The notes under the pieces: generated by a model
The model's input: only the letters and a program-made list of their open reading frames with translations
Told to the model about the DNA's origin: nothing
The model's database searches: none
Source: Peronospora farinosa
Lineage: Eukaryota; Oomycota; Peronosporomycetes; Peronosporales; Peronosporaceae
Direction: 5' to 3'
Assembly: GCA_947646735.1 (NCBI GenBank)
Contig: CANTFK010000713.1
Coordinates: forward strand, 248,001-312,000
Length of the DNA: 64,000 nt
Translations under genes and position numbers: made by a program
Shown here: in pieces, positions 20,695 to 30,777 of the stretch
How the letters are laid out: every line of letters starts with the position of its first letter
How positions within the stretch are numbered: the first letter of the stretch is position 1

Positions 20695-21288
20695 TGTAAC
20701 GGACTTAAAGTTACACGGTTTCGATACTTCACGGGCAGGCCTAAATGGGTACGAGGTACCTTAGGCCTGCCACTTGGGTGTGGCACATCAATGTGACTCA
20801 CCCTCGTGAATGTGATATTCATGGATGGATTCAGATTCAACGAGGATGACGCCAGTTGAGACTGGGCGTCATGGTGACGCTTCAAAAAGACGTCATCAGC
20901 GATCTTAAATATATTTTAAGCTCGCAGGTAAGGATACCCTTCTAAAGAGACGCGTATCCTACCTTTGCATGATTAACCAATCAGTAGTTAGTTTATATTT
21001 AGTTATCTTCTATTAAATATAAGTCAGTCTTGAATCTACTAATTGCCGTCCACTGCACACGAGAAGCTTAATAAGCTTCTGCGTGTCGTAAGTGTAGCTC
21101 TTGTCGTAGCAGTTCGTTGCGTGGAACGCTCTAAGCGGCCGGCAACACTTTGGTTCGGCGCTTTCTAGCGAACGACCAACACAATCACCACCGCACGCGA
21201 AGGTAAGACGGTATAACCGCTTCCTGGAGCTGCTTGAAGGTGTGCCCGCGTAGTACGTGGCAGCTTTTTTACGAAGTGCCCGTTTACA
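20695..21288. repeat. Solo gypsy LTR with GCCTC target duplication
   Basis: 594 bp, begins TGTAACGG and ends CGTTTACA, flanked by GCCTC at 20690-20694 and 21289-21293. The matching sequence in duplication copy B lacks it, which proves it is an insertion made after the duplication. It resembles the LTR at 62124-62585 in its ends and in its density of hairpins: an 11-bp perfect one at 20734-20771, 8 bp at 21062-21080, 9 bp at 20993-21022, and 11 bp with one bulge at 20846-20872 and at 20926-20964. The internal part was probably lost by LTR-LTR recombination. Confidence 0.9.
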
Positions 21289-21479
21289 GCCTCGATGATG
21301 AGAAGTATGTCGAGAAAGTTCAAATAAATGGTGCCTTAGTAATTTTATGGCACGCAACGTACTAGTAGTTGACGACGGATGCATCGCTTACCAGTCATTG
21401 GAGAATGAAAGGTAACTGATGAATTCGTCGTTAATTACTCTGAGCTTTATGTAGGATTGCCAACATCATCTGTTGCCGT

Positions 21480-22430
21480 TGCCTCGAGATCGAGTCGAGG
21501 CTATTGAAGCTATCTTCGAAGGCCGCCACAAGGAGGGTCATGTTCGTGAGAGTATATTACCACATTCAAGTCCAATTTTCTGCGTAAAGAAGGCTACGGG
21601 AGGCTAACGGTAAGTGTATGCATCTTCTAAGCTAACTGATGCCACTAATTCTTCCAAATGCCTATTCCTATGAAGGACATGGTGTTAAATTTAATGTCAG
21701 ATAGTGTCATCTTCAGTGTTATCTATTTTAAACGATGGATTTTATCCGATTTTGATGCGATCGAGCGATATCCCACTCACCGCGGTGAGCACCCGAGTGG
21801 CAACCTATGGGGGTGGATAGTTATGCTAAAAGAATTAAAGAACGCTCCGTCCACCTTCAATCGCATGGTGTCTCAAGTGTTGAGGCCATTTAGGAACTTT
21901 TCTCCTAGTTATTTCGACGGCATATTTGTCGACAGTCGCGCTGAGGGCAGCCTCAGCGATTTCCAGCTTCACCTTCAACACTCGAAATAGGTGTTTCAAG
22001 TCATGCGAGACAACAAGTTGTATGCGAATCTCAAAAGTGTGTCTTTTGTGCACCAGAGAATCCGGAGCTGGGTTGTTATGTGAGTAACTGGGGACTTCGA
22101 GCTGATCCAGAGAAGGTGTCGTCAACCTTTTTTTGGCCCACTCCCAAGTACCCTATGGGGTTACTCCAGTGGCTCGGTTTGGCTAATTTCTTGCACATGT
22201 AAGCAAAAAATTGTGCTGGTTCTATACAGCCTTTGTCATCACTCTTGAAAGATGCCACGCGGTCGTGTCGTCCCGAGCCGAATCAAGCAGCCTTCAAGGT
22301 ATTGAAGAAGAACCTAGCGTCTGCGCCAGTGCTGCACCTACCTGGCGAATTCAAGCCATTTCACCTGGTACGTGATGACAGTACGGTGGAAGCTCGCCTA
22401 CGACCGCCTCAGTTGTATGCGAGATCTCGT
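21480..22430 (+). pseudogene. Gypsy pol relic (reverse transcriptase) between the duplication copies
   Basis: Frames read LPLPRDRVEAIEAIFEGR, VRES.LPHSSPIFCVKKATGG, a PIPMKDMVL block, LKNAPSTFNRMVSQVLRPF and SYFDGIFVDSRAEG (the usual DD is DG here), then VFQVMRDNKLYANLK and a RNase H linker in other frames. Several stops and shifts make it dead. It contains short perfect palindromes (ctcaccgcggtgag near 21777; cgctgagg/cctcagcg near 21940). It belongs to a gypsy clade different from the relic at 9.6-10.3 kb but close to the hairpin-rich element at the right end. Confidence 0.75.
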
Positions 22431-22479
22431 TTTTGATCGCCTCGGTAAATTTGAGAGCCTCTGCTCGGCCAATGTGTGT

Positions 22480-22705
22480 GTTTTAGAGAGACCCTGCTCG
22501 ATAGTCGATCGGAAGCTTCTGCACATCCGATGTGCTTAAATGCGGGAGACCCTGATCGAACGCCTCTGCTCAGCCGATGTGCTTGTACGCGGCAAGCTCT
22601 GCTCGACCGCCTCGTTGTGAATAGGGAACCGCTGTTCTACCGATATCTGAATATGCAGGAACCCCTGTTCGACCGCCTCAAATTGATCGGGAAACCCTAG
22701 TTGAC
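22480..22705 (+). repeat. Degenerate tandem repeat, about 33-bp unit
   Basis: Four to five imperfect units with the core ccctg(t/c)tcgaccgcctc and a gggaacc or gggagacc lead. In one frame the unit would read (R/Q)EPLFDRL. Origin is unknown, and it is not part of a recognised gene. Confidence 0.45.
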
Positions 22706-23576
22706 TGATATCTCTGTGGCGGAGTGGATTATTAAAAAACGTAGGGAGCCACAAACACATACAGCGCCGGACTTCCGACTTACGGAGGAGGTACCCCGAT
22801 ACCGTGTCGTGTTAACCTTGGGTCTCAACTTGTGTACCCGTCGGCTTGGCTGGTCTTACTCCTCGGTTGACGCAGAAGACTTAAAGACTTGGTCTTGTAT
22901 AGAGGAACTTGGTGGTCCCCGAGTGGATATGCTTCACTCGGGACCGGGTTTCTTGTGCTCGATCGACTGAGTCGAGAGCGATGCACCTGGTACTATGTAC
23001 CCCTTTGGTGGCTGACTGTTCTTGGTCTTTCGACCCCTTTTCTTGTTCCCCGTAGGGAAACCGCTTCCTATAGCGGGTCTTGAATGGGTACGAACCCACA
23101 GGCCAAAATACTTCCTGGGGTTCGTTCAAGCTTGAATCTTACCACACGACTGTCTTTAACGGGGGGGGGGGCAAAATAAATCCCTTCCCCGGAAAAGGTG
23201 GGTATATCGAAACAAGTTCGCACTTAAGTCTTGACACTTACTTGGCACCTCAGGTCAACTATTCTGAGGTTCAACTTGCGTTGTTTGAGCCGTCACCTCA
23301 CCTGACATCGGAGGGCCAAAGGGTATCCCGCCCTGAAAAGGTGAGGTGCGGAGAAGAGCTTGGAGGGGGGGCGCTTAAAGATTCCACGTCTAATGCACAT
23401 TCGAGTGTGTTTATTTATCTTATTCTTCGTATGCTTTTCTTGCCTAGCCCTAACCCTTCGCGATGGATGGTAACACGTGTCAACTTGTGATAGAACAACT
23501 GTCTCTTTTAGGACATGAGACTTGTACCGTCTCTACACCGTATGGAAGCCTTGTACCTTCTATAACCTTGGATCCT

Positions 23577-23692
23577 GGTCACTTGGGGTACCGGGTCACC
23601 TTGGGTCACCCTCGTACCGGGTCACGTTAGGTCATCCTGGTCACCTGGGGTACCGGGTCACCTTGGGTCATCCTGGTCCACTGGGGTGCCCG
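23577..23692 (+). repeat. Minisatellite (copy B)
   Basis: Same family of units as the array at 17965-18095, with one unit arranged differently. Confidence 0.7.
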
Positions 23693-24634
23693 AACTACTT
23701 TCGTGGCACTGGACCTTCGGGCCATTGGCTTTGTGCCGGCTTTGCAATGTAGGAAACGACCTTGTATTTTCTCTGATTCGGAACCCTGGGCCACTTCGAG
23801 GTCTTGGTCACTCCCTGTCATTCATTCGAGAGAGTGACCGAGAACCTTGCTGCCAGTTATTATAATAATTTGCGAAGGGCCTCCATTTCCTTGGCACTTC
23901 CCCACACAAGTCTTATCGAGACTTGTGACCTTCAACTCAAATTGAAAACTGATTTTATTTATGCATTAAGATTTTATAAATTGTTCTACTCTAAGTACTC
24001 TACACTAGATAAATACAATTATAATAATTATAGTATTGTTAATTTGGATATGAAAGCATCCAATCATCAGTGGATGTTGTACAGTACAACATACACTAAG
24101 TACAACTTGTACTGAGTACTACTGTATCACATATATAGCCGATACCAATAGTATACGGTATTACTGATTACTTATAATATGACTCATATATAATACTTAA
24201 ACGGTGATATATTTATATGATACTTTAGCCGTGATGTACTTTCGGTATGATGTTACAACCGTCTTGTTACCCCGTTACATTAATAGCAATGCCCGTTCCT
24301 CGTTCGAGTCCAGTGCTATACGTACACCTTCGGTGAACGGCTCTGGCTCTGGCACGTTGACATAACATTAGACGAGCTCCTTGAATATTCGTGTCGATGA
24401 TACGTTTGTGCGACATGTTCGCGCACCCGAAGAAAATTGTAGCTTTGTAAGATGAAGTGCGACATCTTACAAATCCCCCAGCTCACATTCGTGCGTAAAG
24501 CACATCGCACGATCGGGGTACAGGGATCCGTGATTGGGATCTATCGTAAACTCGCTGGCCATCCCAAATTTCACCCGAAAGCTCATTTCCAAAACTTCGT
24601 TGTGACCAGCATCAATCAAGAAACCACAAACACA

Positions 24635-25510
24635 ATGGTCTCTTCACTGAATCTAGCAGTCTTGGTCGCTGCTTCCACTCTTGCTGTGGGTATTGCCAAG
24701 CCATTGCAGCTCTCCAGCGGTATCTTCTACGATCCTGCGCGTCACTCCCAAGTCAACACGACAGTTATTGCTGAAGACCTGAGCCTTGTTGCCCAGCACT
24801 TCTCCAGTATCCGCACGTATTCCGCGAAGTTCAATGACATCAGTGCCATCGCCATGGCAGCTTCAGCCAATCTTCGCATCGCAGTCGGCGTAAGCATGGG
24901 GGTACCCTGGTTTATAGACTCCGAGATCCAAGCGGTTTGCGACGGCGTAGCCCAATATCCTCAGACCGTCGAAGCTGTTTACGTCGGCAGTGAGAGTCTC
25001 AAGAACGGTGACATTGGCATGTACACGGCTGATCAGATCATTGGGTACATCAACGAAGTGAAAAAATGCGTTAAGGGCAAGGTGCCGGTTGGATCGATTC
25101 TGCGCGTTAACGAATGGCTACACGTTTATACTGCCGATGCGATAGCAAAGGCGTCCGATCTTGTGGGTTGCAACATATACCCGTTCTTCACGCCCGGTAC
25201 TGAACCTCCGATAAAGAAGCTGGAAAGTCAGTGGGGAGAAATGGTGAAGAAGTTTGGCGACAAGGTCCGTCTAACCAAGACAGATTGGCCCCACATGGGA
25301 GAAAAAGTTGATGATAATGTCCCGTCAAAGAACACCATGCAGCAGTATTTTGACGACTACCGTACCACTTGGTCGTCCTATGGCAAGAATCAGTCGTACT
25401 ATTTCAGAGCCTTCGACTCGACAGAGATCTCAGGAGCACGTTACGAGATTTTCACTGGTCTCTTTGACATCAATGGGGTACCTAACATTCAGTTGCCCGT
25501 AACGCCCTAG
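24635..25510 (+). CDS. Secreted GH17-family protein, copy B, likely catalytically altered
   Basis: 291 codons, same start logic as copy A (signal peptide after ATG 24635). I see two base differences from copy A: a silent ACA/ACC next to the altered site, and one giving valine for isoleucine near the C-terminus. The acid/base glutamate (VGSES) is kept, and the nucleophile position is lysine 215 (LTKTDWPH), as in copy A. The lysine was therefore present before the last homogenisation of the pair. Both genes keep intact frames and a complete leader, so the altered protein may be maintained rather than decaying, though the copies are too young for strong proof. Confidence 0.8.
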   Translation: MVSSLNLAVLVAASTLAVGIAKPLQLSSGIFYDPARHSQVNTTVIAEDLSLVAQHFSSIRTYSAKFNDISAIAMAASANLRIAVGVSMGVPWFIDSEIQAVCDGVAQYPQTVEAVYVGSESLKNGDIGMYTADQIIGYINEVKKCVKGKVPVGSILRVNEWLHVYTADAIAKASDLVGCNIYPFFTPGTEPPIKKLESQWGEMVKKFGDKVRLTKTDWPHMGEKVDDNVPSKNTMQQYFDDYRTTWSSYGKNQSYYFRAFDSTEISGARYEIFTGLFDINGVPNIQLPVTP

Positions 25511-28500
25511 CCAAACAACAATGCTTTACTGCAATATCTCAACCGCATTGCCATAGTAAGTTAGAATTAGATTAAAAAATCTGATCCTTGTAGCTTTTCC
25601 ATCGTTGAAGTCGAATCGACGAATTTTTGTTCGTCACAACGGTCATGCTACAGCATGAAAGTAAGATGAAATGATACGACACACAAAAGGTTATTCTATT
25701 GTCAAGTCATTCAACTTCTAGCGCTAGTTTTGCGACCACTTAAAACCTTGTTCGATACGAAGCGTCTACGGCAGCAACTGTCATCTCCTTTCTCTCCTAC
25801 ATCTGGACCAAAAAAGGTCTCGATAAGCTCCCTGCTCTTGTCTCCCGTGCTAGAAGGTTGTAATGTAGGGTATACCAACCAGACTGAATAAGCATCCGTC
25901 TACCTGCAGATCGGCTTTCGCTGCTCACCAGCGGACAAGTAGTGTGTGGTATCATGTAGTGCATTCCCGCGATATTTTGTGAGCACTATTTGTTTGTAAG
26001 AAAGCCAAGTTGGAGTCAATAGCGGCTGCTACGTCGTCGTAGCACATTCACTTTTTACTTACAGATACGTTCATGATGTTATTGCTGCCAAGCCACACCG
26101 ACAAGTGTGACATCGTACGGACGAGTTCCGTGCTCGATATGATTCCGTCAACTTTTCGTTTTGCTGTGAAATAGGGAAAGCATGACATTGTCAATGTTAT
26201 TTGAAGTGAAGAGAAGGCAATACACGTTTACAAGCTGCTTGGATCGCTGAAGAGTTATACAAGGCATCCAAACCACTAAGACCTCAATGATGAGAAGTAT
26301 GTCGTGTAATTCCAAATCATCGAGGCCTTAGTGATTTTATTGCACGCAACTTACAATTGATGGAAGCATGACTGGTAAGCGATGTATCCGTCGTCAACTA
26401 CTTTGAGCTTTTTACGTAGATTGCCAACATCATCCTTCGTTCAAGGCTCACTCGTATCTCGAATAGCAATGTAAAGTGTAAGCAACCCAGCACATCATAT
26501 GGATTTCCAATAGCAAAGGTGGTGCGGGTCCTGTGCACTGGTTCCAAACGCCTCATTCAGGTTACACTGGTACCTCGACGAAAGACATATCATGCGTGAC
26601 TCATTACGCATGCAAACTTGATAAAAGTAGACTTGACATAGCGGACAATATAGCCTAATGGTAATCATACTGTTGTGCTACATGCCGCACATACCTTGAC
26701 CCCATGGTGCTATATTACACGTCCCCAAACCATCGACTGTAACGTCGTACACTCGAGCTTCTCGCACGTTGATGTATCGTTATGATGTGCTAGCATCTAA
26801 CACTGTGCTTGGATCTGCACTGAGGTTTCCATTGCGCAAAAAAAGTTGCCAGCTTTTAACATGTGGCGCATCGCTTCATATAAATTGCATTTCCCACATC
26901 GTTCGCGTTGGTGAACAAAAACAATTGCTACAGCTTCTTCGATGTCGTCAAGAAGCGAGTTATCGAAGGCGATGGATCGAGTTGGGACGTCCCAGCTATC
27001 GGAGGTTGCACAATTTAGCTTGCCCGGTTTCAAGCGATTTTCGCTCCGAGATACAATAGCTTCATCTGGTGTCCACGACCTCTCAACCACCCGCGCTGTC
27101 GACACCAAGTAACGGTACAAACTCCCTATTCAGTCGTGTGGCCGGTACTCGTGCTTGCAAGTGATACAACTCCTATCGCCGGGGTGGATTGTTTTTGGGA
27201 GTAGCTTTAGTATCTTTGGTCGTTGCTGACTTCTAAGCGACGTGCGGTGATCACTAATTTGCATTACTTGGGGTGTCTATGGGATTGCATACACGCACAA
27301 CACGAACCAATTGTTTCGACATTCGATATGCGGTGGGGGCATCGACCTATCCTTATGCCCTGTAGACGTCCTTCACCGTTTCCTGCAAAGCCTTCACAAA
27401 CGATGTAGTTGAGAGAGAAGAATTTTGCACATCTCTTTCCATCAATTCGATTAAGTGGTTCCTGCCAGAGCGTTATTTATCGCCAAGCTGTCTGACGCTC
27501 ATAGAGATGTTAGGACTCAGGGGTCACTGACTAGTAGCAACCAAGAGAGATCGATGGTACGGTTTTGCAGCTCAAAAAGTATCAGAGCTCTTATTTTGTA
27601 GACAGCGGATAACAAAGCTTTCTAAACCCGGCGTGAAAAGAGAAAGCGTTGTCCCCCATGCGGCAAGTCTGCTGTGGCGAGAATACTCTCGATATTGATT
27701 GTCCTTCGACGAAGGCGCGCAAACTGCTTCATCCTCCCGAAGGCTTAGTTATTTAGACTCAGGTCGGATTGACTACAAGTGGTATGAAATCGTAGCGAAA
27801 TACCAGAGAAACTCTTGAAGCCTCTTGGCTATCTTTTATAATTCTAATTCTCTGCAAGACAAAACTTCTCCCAGGTATCTCAAAGAATATGAGTACATTT
27901 ATGGGAAGACTTCCTAAAGAGCATTGTTAACGCTAAGTACTGACGATGTTTTTTTATCTGTAGTTCCGTTACAGACGTAACATGTTTCAAAAGTAATTTC
28001 GTCTTCATGTTGTAGATCTTCTAACGACAACTCATTTATAAAGAAGCATTCTTGTGTCTTTCGAAATAGGAGTCCATAGAGATTGCGATAAGGTCGCATG
28101 CCAACAACAATTGATGTCTGTTTAGTGACCCCGTTCTCTTTGCCATGCGACTGTACAACCAACCTACAGCATCTAGATAAAGGCGTTCCTCAGTGTAGGT
28201 ATGTGAAACCGACTTTAATGTGAATGTTGCCCAGACCCCCGACATGATTCTGTGACCCCGTGCGTGTGTCAGGACTAATGCATCGTAATAATATCATGTC
28301 ATTGTCCGAATACATCGGCTGATCTAAGTAGAGAGTCGAACCATTAAAGCAACTGAATACCTGGTCTCCAATTCCCAAATCTCTTTCATTCATTCGTGTC
28401 GGTTATCGTGGATGCCTCCTGGTCATATCTCTACTCTAAAAAGTGTTTGCCGGATGTAGTGCTTATCAATTTCGTCTTCACTGCAAACTCATTCAGCTTC

Positions 28501-28775
28501 TAGATTATCTTTCCGTTCTCGAAATGGGAACTTCTAGCTTCTAATGCTATGCTACAGACACTTGTAAGTGTTCACAACACTATTGAAACGTTATAAATCC
28601 AGGAAACGCCATTCAAATGTGTGCAAGTGAGCATAAAGGGCGTTTTAAAGAGACCGTTATGCTCGACACCTTATTCTGACCACACCAAGAGAGTTCTAGC
28701 ATTAGGCGCATTCGAGTTCTTTTCGAGCGTGGCTTATGGAGGGCATTCTACAAACGAAGTCACGGGATCAAAAGC
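25511..28775. other. Intergenic, decayed sequence with weak coding-like traces
   Basis: 25511-26440 is the end of the duplication. 26441-28775 has no convincing gene. Two stretches look faintly coding on the minus strand: 27120-26797 (107 open codons) and 28420-27914, where three overlapping frames each hold natural-looking protein (for example WATFTLKSVSHTYTEERLYL and LEDLQHEDEITFETCYVCNG), as in a frameshifted pseudogene or a spliced gene. I recognise no family in either. Confidence 0.4.
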
Positions 28776-30596
28776 ATGCGGAACGATTCTAAGCGAAAAT
28801 CTTGCGCTGTTGTGGATGCCTTTGTGACACCCCATGCAAATTGCAACTTTATGCCCGTCCTCGAAGAAAGTACTTTATCGTGGTGCTCACTCGCTCAAAA
28901 CTCTCATGAAGTGCCGATCCTGGATGTCGATGATCGAGGCTCTCTCTCACATAACTTGGAAGATAGTGTAAATACGACAGCAGCTACAGAAGGGAGTGAC
29001 CTCTACACATATCGACCTCATCCGCCAGGACCTATGCAAAGACTTTTACGGTCGTGGATGGTGTTTCGATGGAAGCTTTCACGGACTATTTTCTCAGTCT
29101 CATTGCCACTACTTACGTGGGCTATCCTCAGAGTGGGCGACTTGTTGGTCACATTGCCGATTGCGGTGGCATCTATTGCGTACTCCGCACTTCAAGTAGA
29201 TTCTCGAAATGTTACAGGTACCGGCATACCTCCTTCAATCGCGTTGGCTCTTGTATTTGGTTTTGCCGTTCGGAATAACTCAGTATTGCTTACAAGTACA
29301 GGTATTTCTTATGAGCGAGCTCTATTTTATCACAAGTGTGCTGCTTTCGTCACGATTATTTTGGCGGCACTACATGGATATGCGTTTGTGCTAGGTTTAC
29401 GCAACAGTGAACAGAGTCTAGATAACCCCAAGGTTGTGACCGGCTTGAGTACGCTTTGTGGCCTGGTATTGATGTATTTGCTGTCACTTCGCTTTATTCG
29501 GCGTTCGTTTTACCAATTCTTTGTTAGAGTGCACTGGATCCTCTTCATCGTAGTTGTAGTGTGTGCGATTCTCCATGGCGCTGGAATAGTAATTGTTGGC
29601 GTAACTCCCTGGGCAATTGATATGGTGTATCGGCTCCTTTATCGATCGCACGTATATGCCCATGGTCCAATTGGCAAGCTAAACAAAGGCGTCATAGCTC
29701 GAGATCATCTCTCCATTTGTGCTTTACCAGGAAACATTACCCGAATTCAATTCCCACGAGTTCGTCAAGATACCGGCGAGACTTTCGTGTATGACGCTGG
29801 CCAATACGCGTTTCTGTGTGTTCCTTCAATCTCTCACTTCCAGTGGCATCCATTCACTATTGCATCTTCACCACACGAAGCAATGGTCACATTCTACGTT
29901 GAAGCAGTGGGAGATTGGACGACTAAGCTATTATCCGCGGCTCTCAAGCGTGAAGCAAGCGCAATGAGAGCCGATGGCCCTTCAACGTTTGATTTACTCG
30001 TCGACGGTCCATACGGCAAACTATCGCTTGACCTAGTGACCCCGACAGTTTATTCACACATTGTGTTGTTTTCTAGTGGAATTGGTATGACACCGATGCG
30101 TTCCATTGTCAATTGGTTACATCACGAATGCTACTATAAAAGTCGCGGCGTGATTCCCCACGTGAGGTTCATTTGGTCGGTGACTAATATGGAAATGATC
30201 TCAAGCTTGCTTGCTCGAGATGAACCACGGCGTGATAGCTGCCTACAAGTGGATGAGGTGGCGTCCTACTTTCCTCATATTCTCACTCACCCTAAGAACA
30301 TGAATTCACCAACTGATGCGTTTGTCAGTGAGGTATATCTCTTTCGAGATATCTTGGACAAGGAAGCTCAAGAGATGCCAGAACTTGCTAATTGTCTACA
30401 TAGTGGATCAAGACCCGATATCATTGCTATTTTACGCGAAACGGCTGAAGAAGCCAAGAACTGTGGGAAGAATCGGATTGCGATTTTCGTATGCGGACCT
30501 TTGATTTTAGTAGATGAGGTTCATTATGCTAGCACAAGACTTTCTCGAGAATTAAAGGTGCACTACGATGTACATGTGGAAATATTTGAACTCTAA
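28776..30596 (+). CDS. Ferric reductase / NADPH oxidase-like membrane flavocytochrome
   Basis: 606 codons, single exon, ATG at 28776. A soluble N-terminus of about 90 residues is followed by several membrane segments containing two pairs of heme-ligand histidines, each 14 apart: H186/H200 and H253/H267. The C-terminal half is a ferredoxin-reductase-type module: FAD-binding HPFTIAS (about residue 357), DGPYG (about 409), NADPH-binding GIGMTP (about 432) and a CGP motif (about 573). Such proteins carry electrons from cytosolic NADPH across the membrane to Fe(III)/Cu(II) or to oxygen. No EF-hands or peroxidase domain are seen, so ferric reductase and simple NOX are both possible. Confidence 0.88.
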   Translation: MRNDSKRKSCAVVDAFVTPHANCNFMPVLEESTLSWCSLAQNSHEVPILDVDDRGSLSHNLEDSVNTTAATEGSDLYTYRPHPPGPMQRLLRSWMVFRWKLSRTIFSVSLPLLTWAILRVGDLLVTLPIAVASIAYSALQVDSRNVTGTGIPPSIALALVFGFAVRNNSVLLTSTGISYERALFYHKCAAFVTIILAALHGYAFVLGLRNSEQSLDNPKVVTGLSTLCGLVLMYLLSLRFIRRSFYQFFVRVHWILFIVVVVCAILHGAGIVIVGVTPWAIDMVYRLLYRSHVYAHGPIGKLNKGVIARDHLSICALPGNITRIQFPRVRQDTGETFVYDAGQYAFLCVPSISHFQWHPFTIASSPHEAMVTFYVEAVGDWTTKLLSAALKREASAMRADGPSTFDLLVDGPYGKLSLDLVTPTVYSHIVLFSSGIGMTPMRSIVNWLHHECYYKSRGVIPHVRFIWSVTNMEMISSLLARDEPRRDSCLQVDEVASYFPHILTHPKNMNSPTDAFVSEVYLFRDILDKEAQEMPELANCLHSGSRPDIIAILRETAEEAKNCGKNRIAIFVCGPLILVDEVHYASTRLSRELKVHYDVHVEIFEL

Positions 30597-30777
30597 AGTG
30601 AATTTTTAATGTAAATATCTCATCTTGACGAAGTGTATTACCGTATCATCTCTTCTATTTCCGATGATATTAAAAGTACTTAAGTACGGTTTCCAAGGTA
30701 TTTTTCCATCATTCGATCCAAAAAAGCAACCGACGACGGTAATATATTTCCCGCTTCTTTATCGCCTTGTATCGTCC

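Larger units (their letters stand above)
17263..21475 (+). repeat. Segmental duplication, copy A (contains GH17 copy A)
   Basis: Matches 22720-26440 in the same orientation. Identity is only moderate from 17263 to about 18040, then about 99% from inside the minisatellite through the GH17 gene to about 20640. It fades again, with homology ending near the string gattgccaacatcatc (about 21475 in A, about 26435 in B). Copy A is interrupted by a 594-bp solo LTR (20695-21288). The left end coincides with the copia insertion site. Confidence 0.85.
22720..26440 (+). repeat. Segmental duplication, copy B (contains GH17 copy B)
   Basis: Direct-orientation partner of copy A. It lacks the solo LTR present in A and carries a G-run (23161-23170). 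From about 23638 to 26230 it is about 99% identical to A, with a 9-bp indel near 24033; before that it is clearly diverged. Confidence 0.85.

Noticed and set aside
26640..26720. tRNA-like A-box (tagcctaatggtaa) after gcggacaata
   Set aside because: No B-box (GGTTCGA) follows and no cloverleaf can be drawn. Probably chance.
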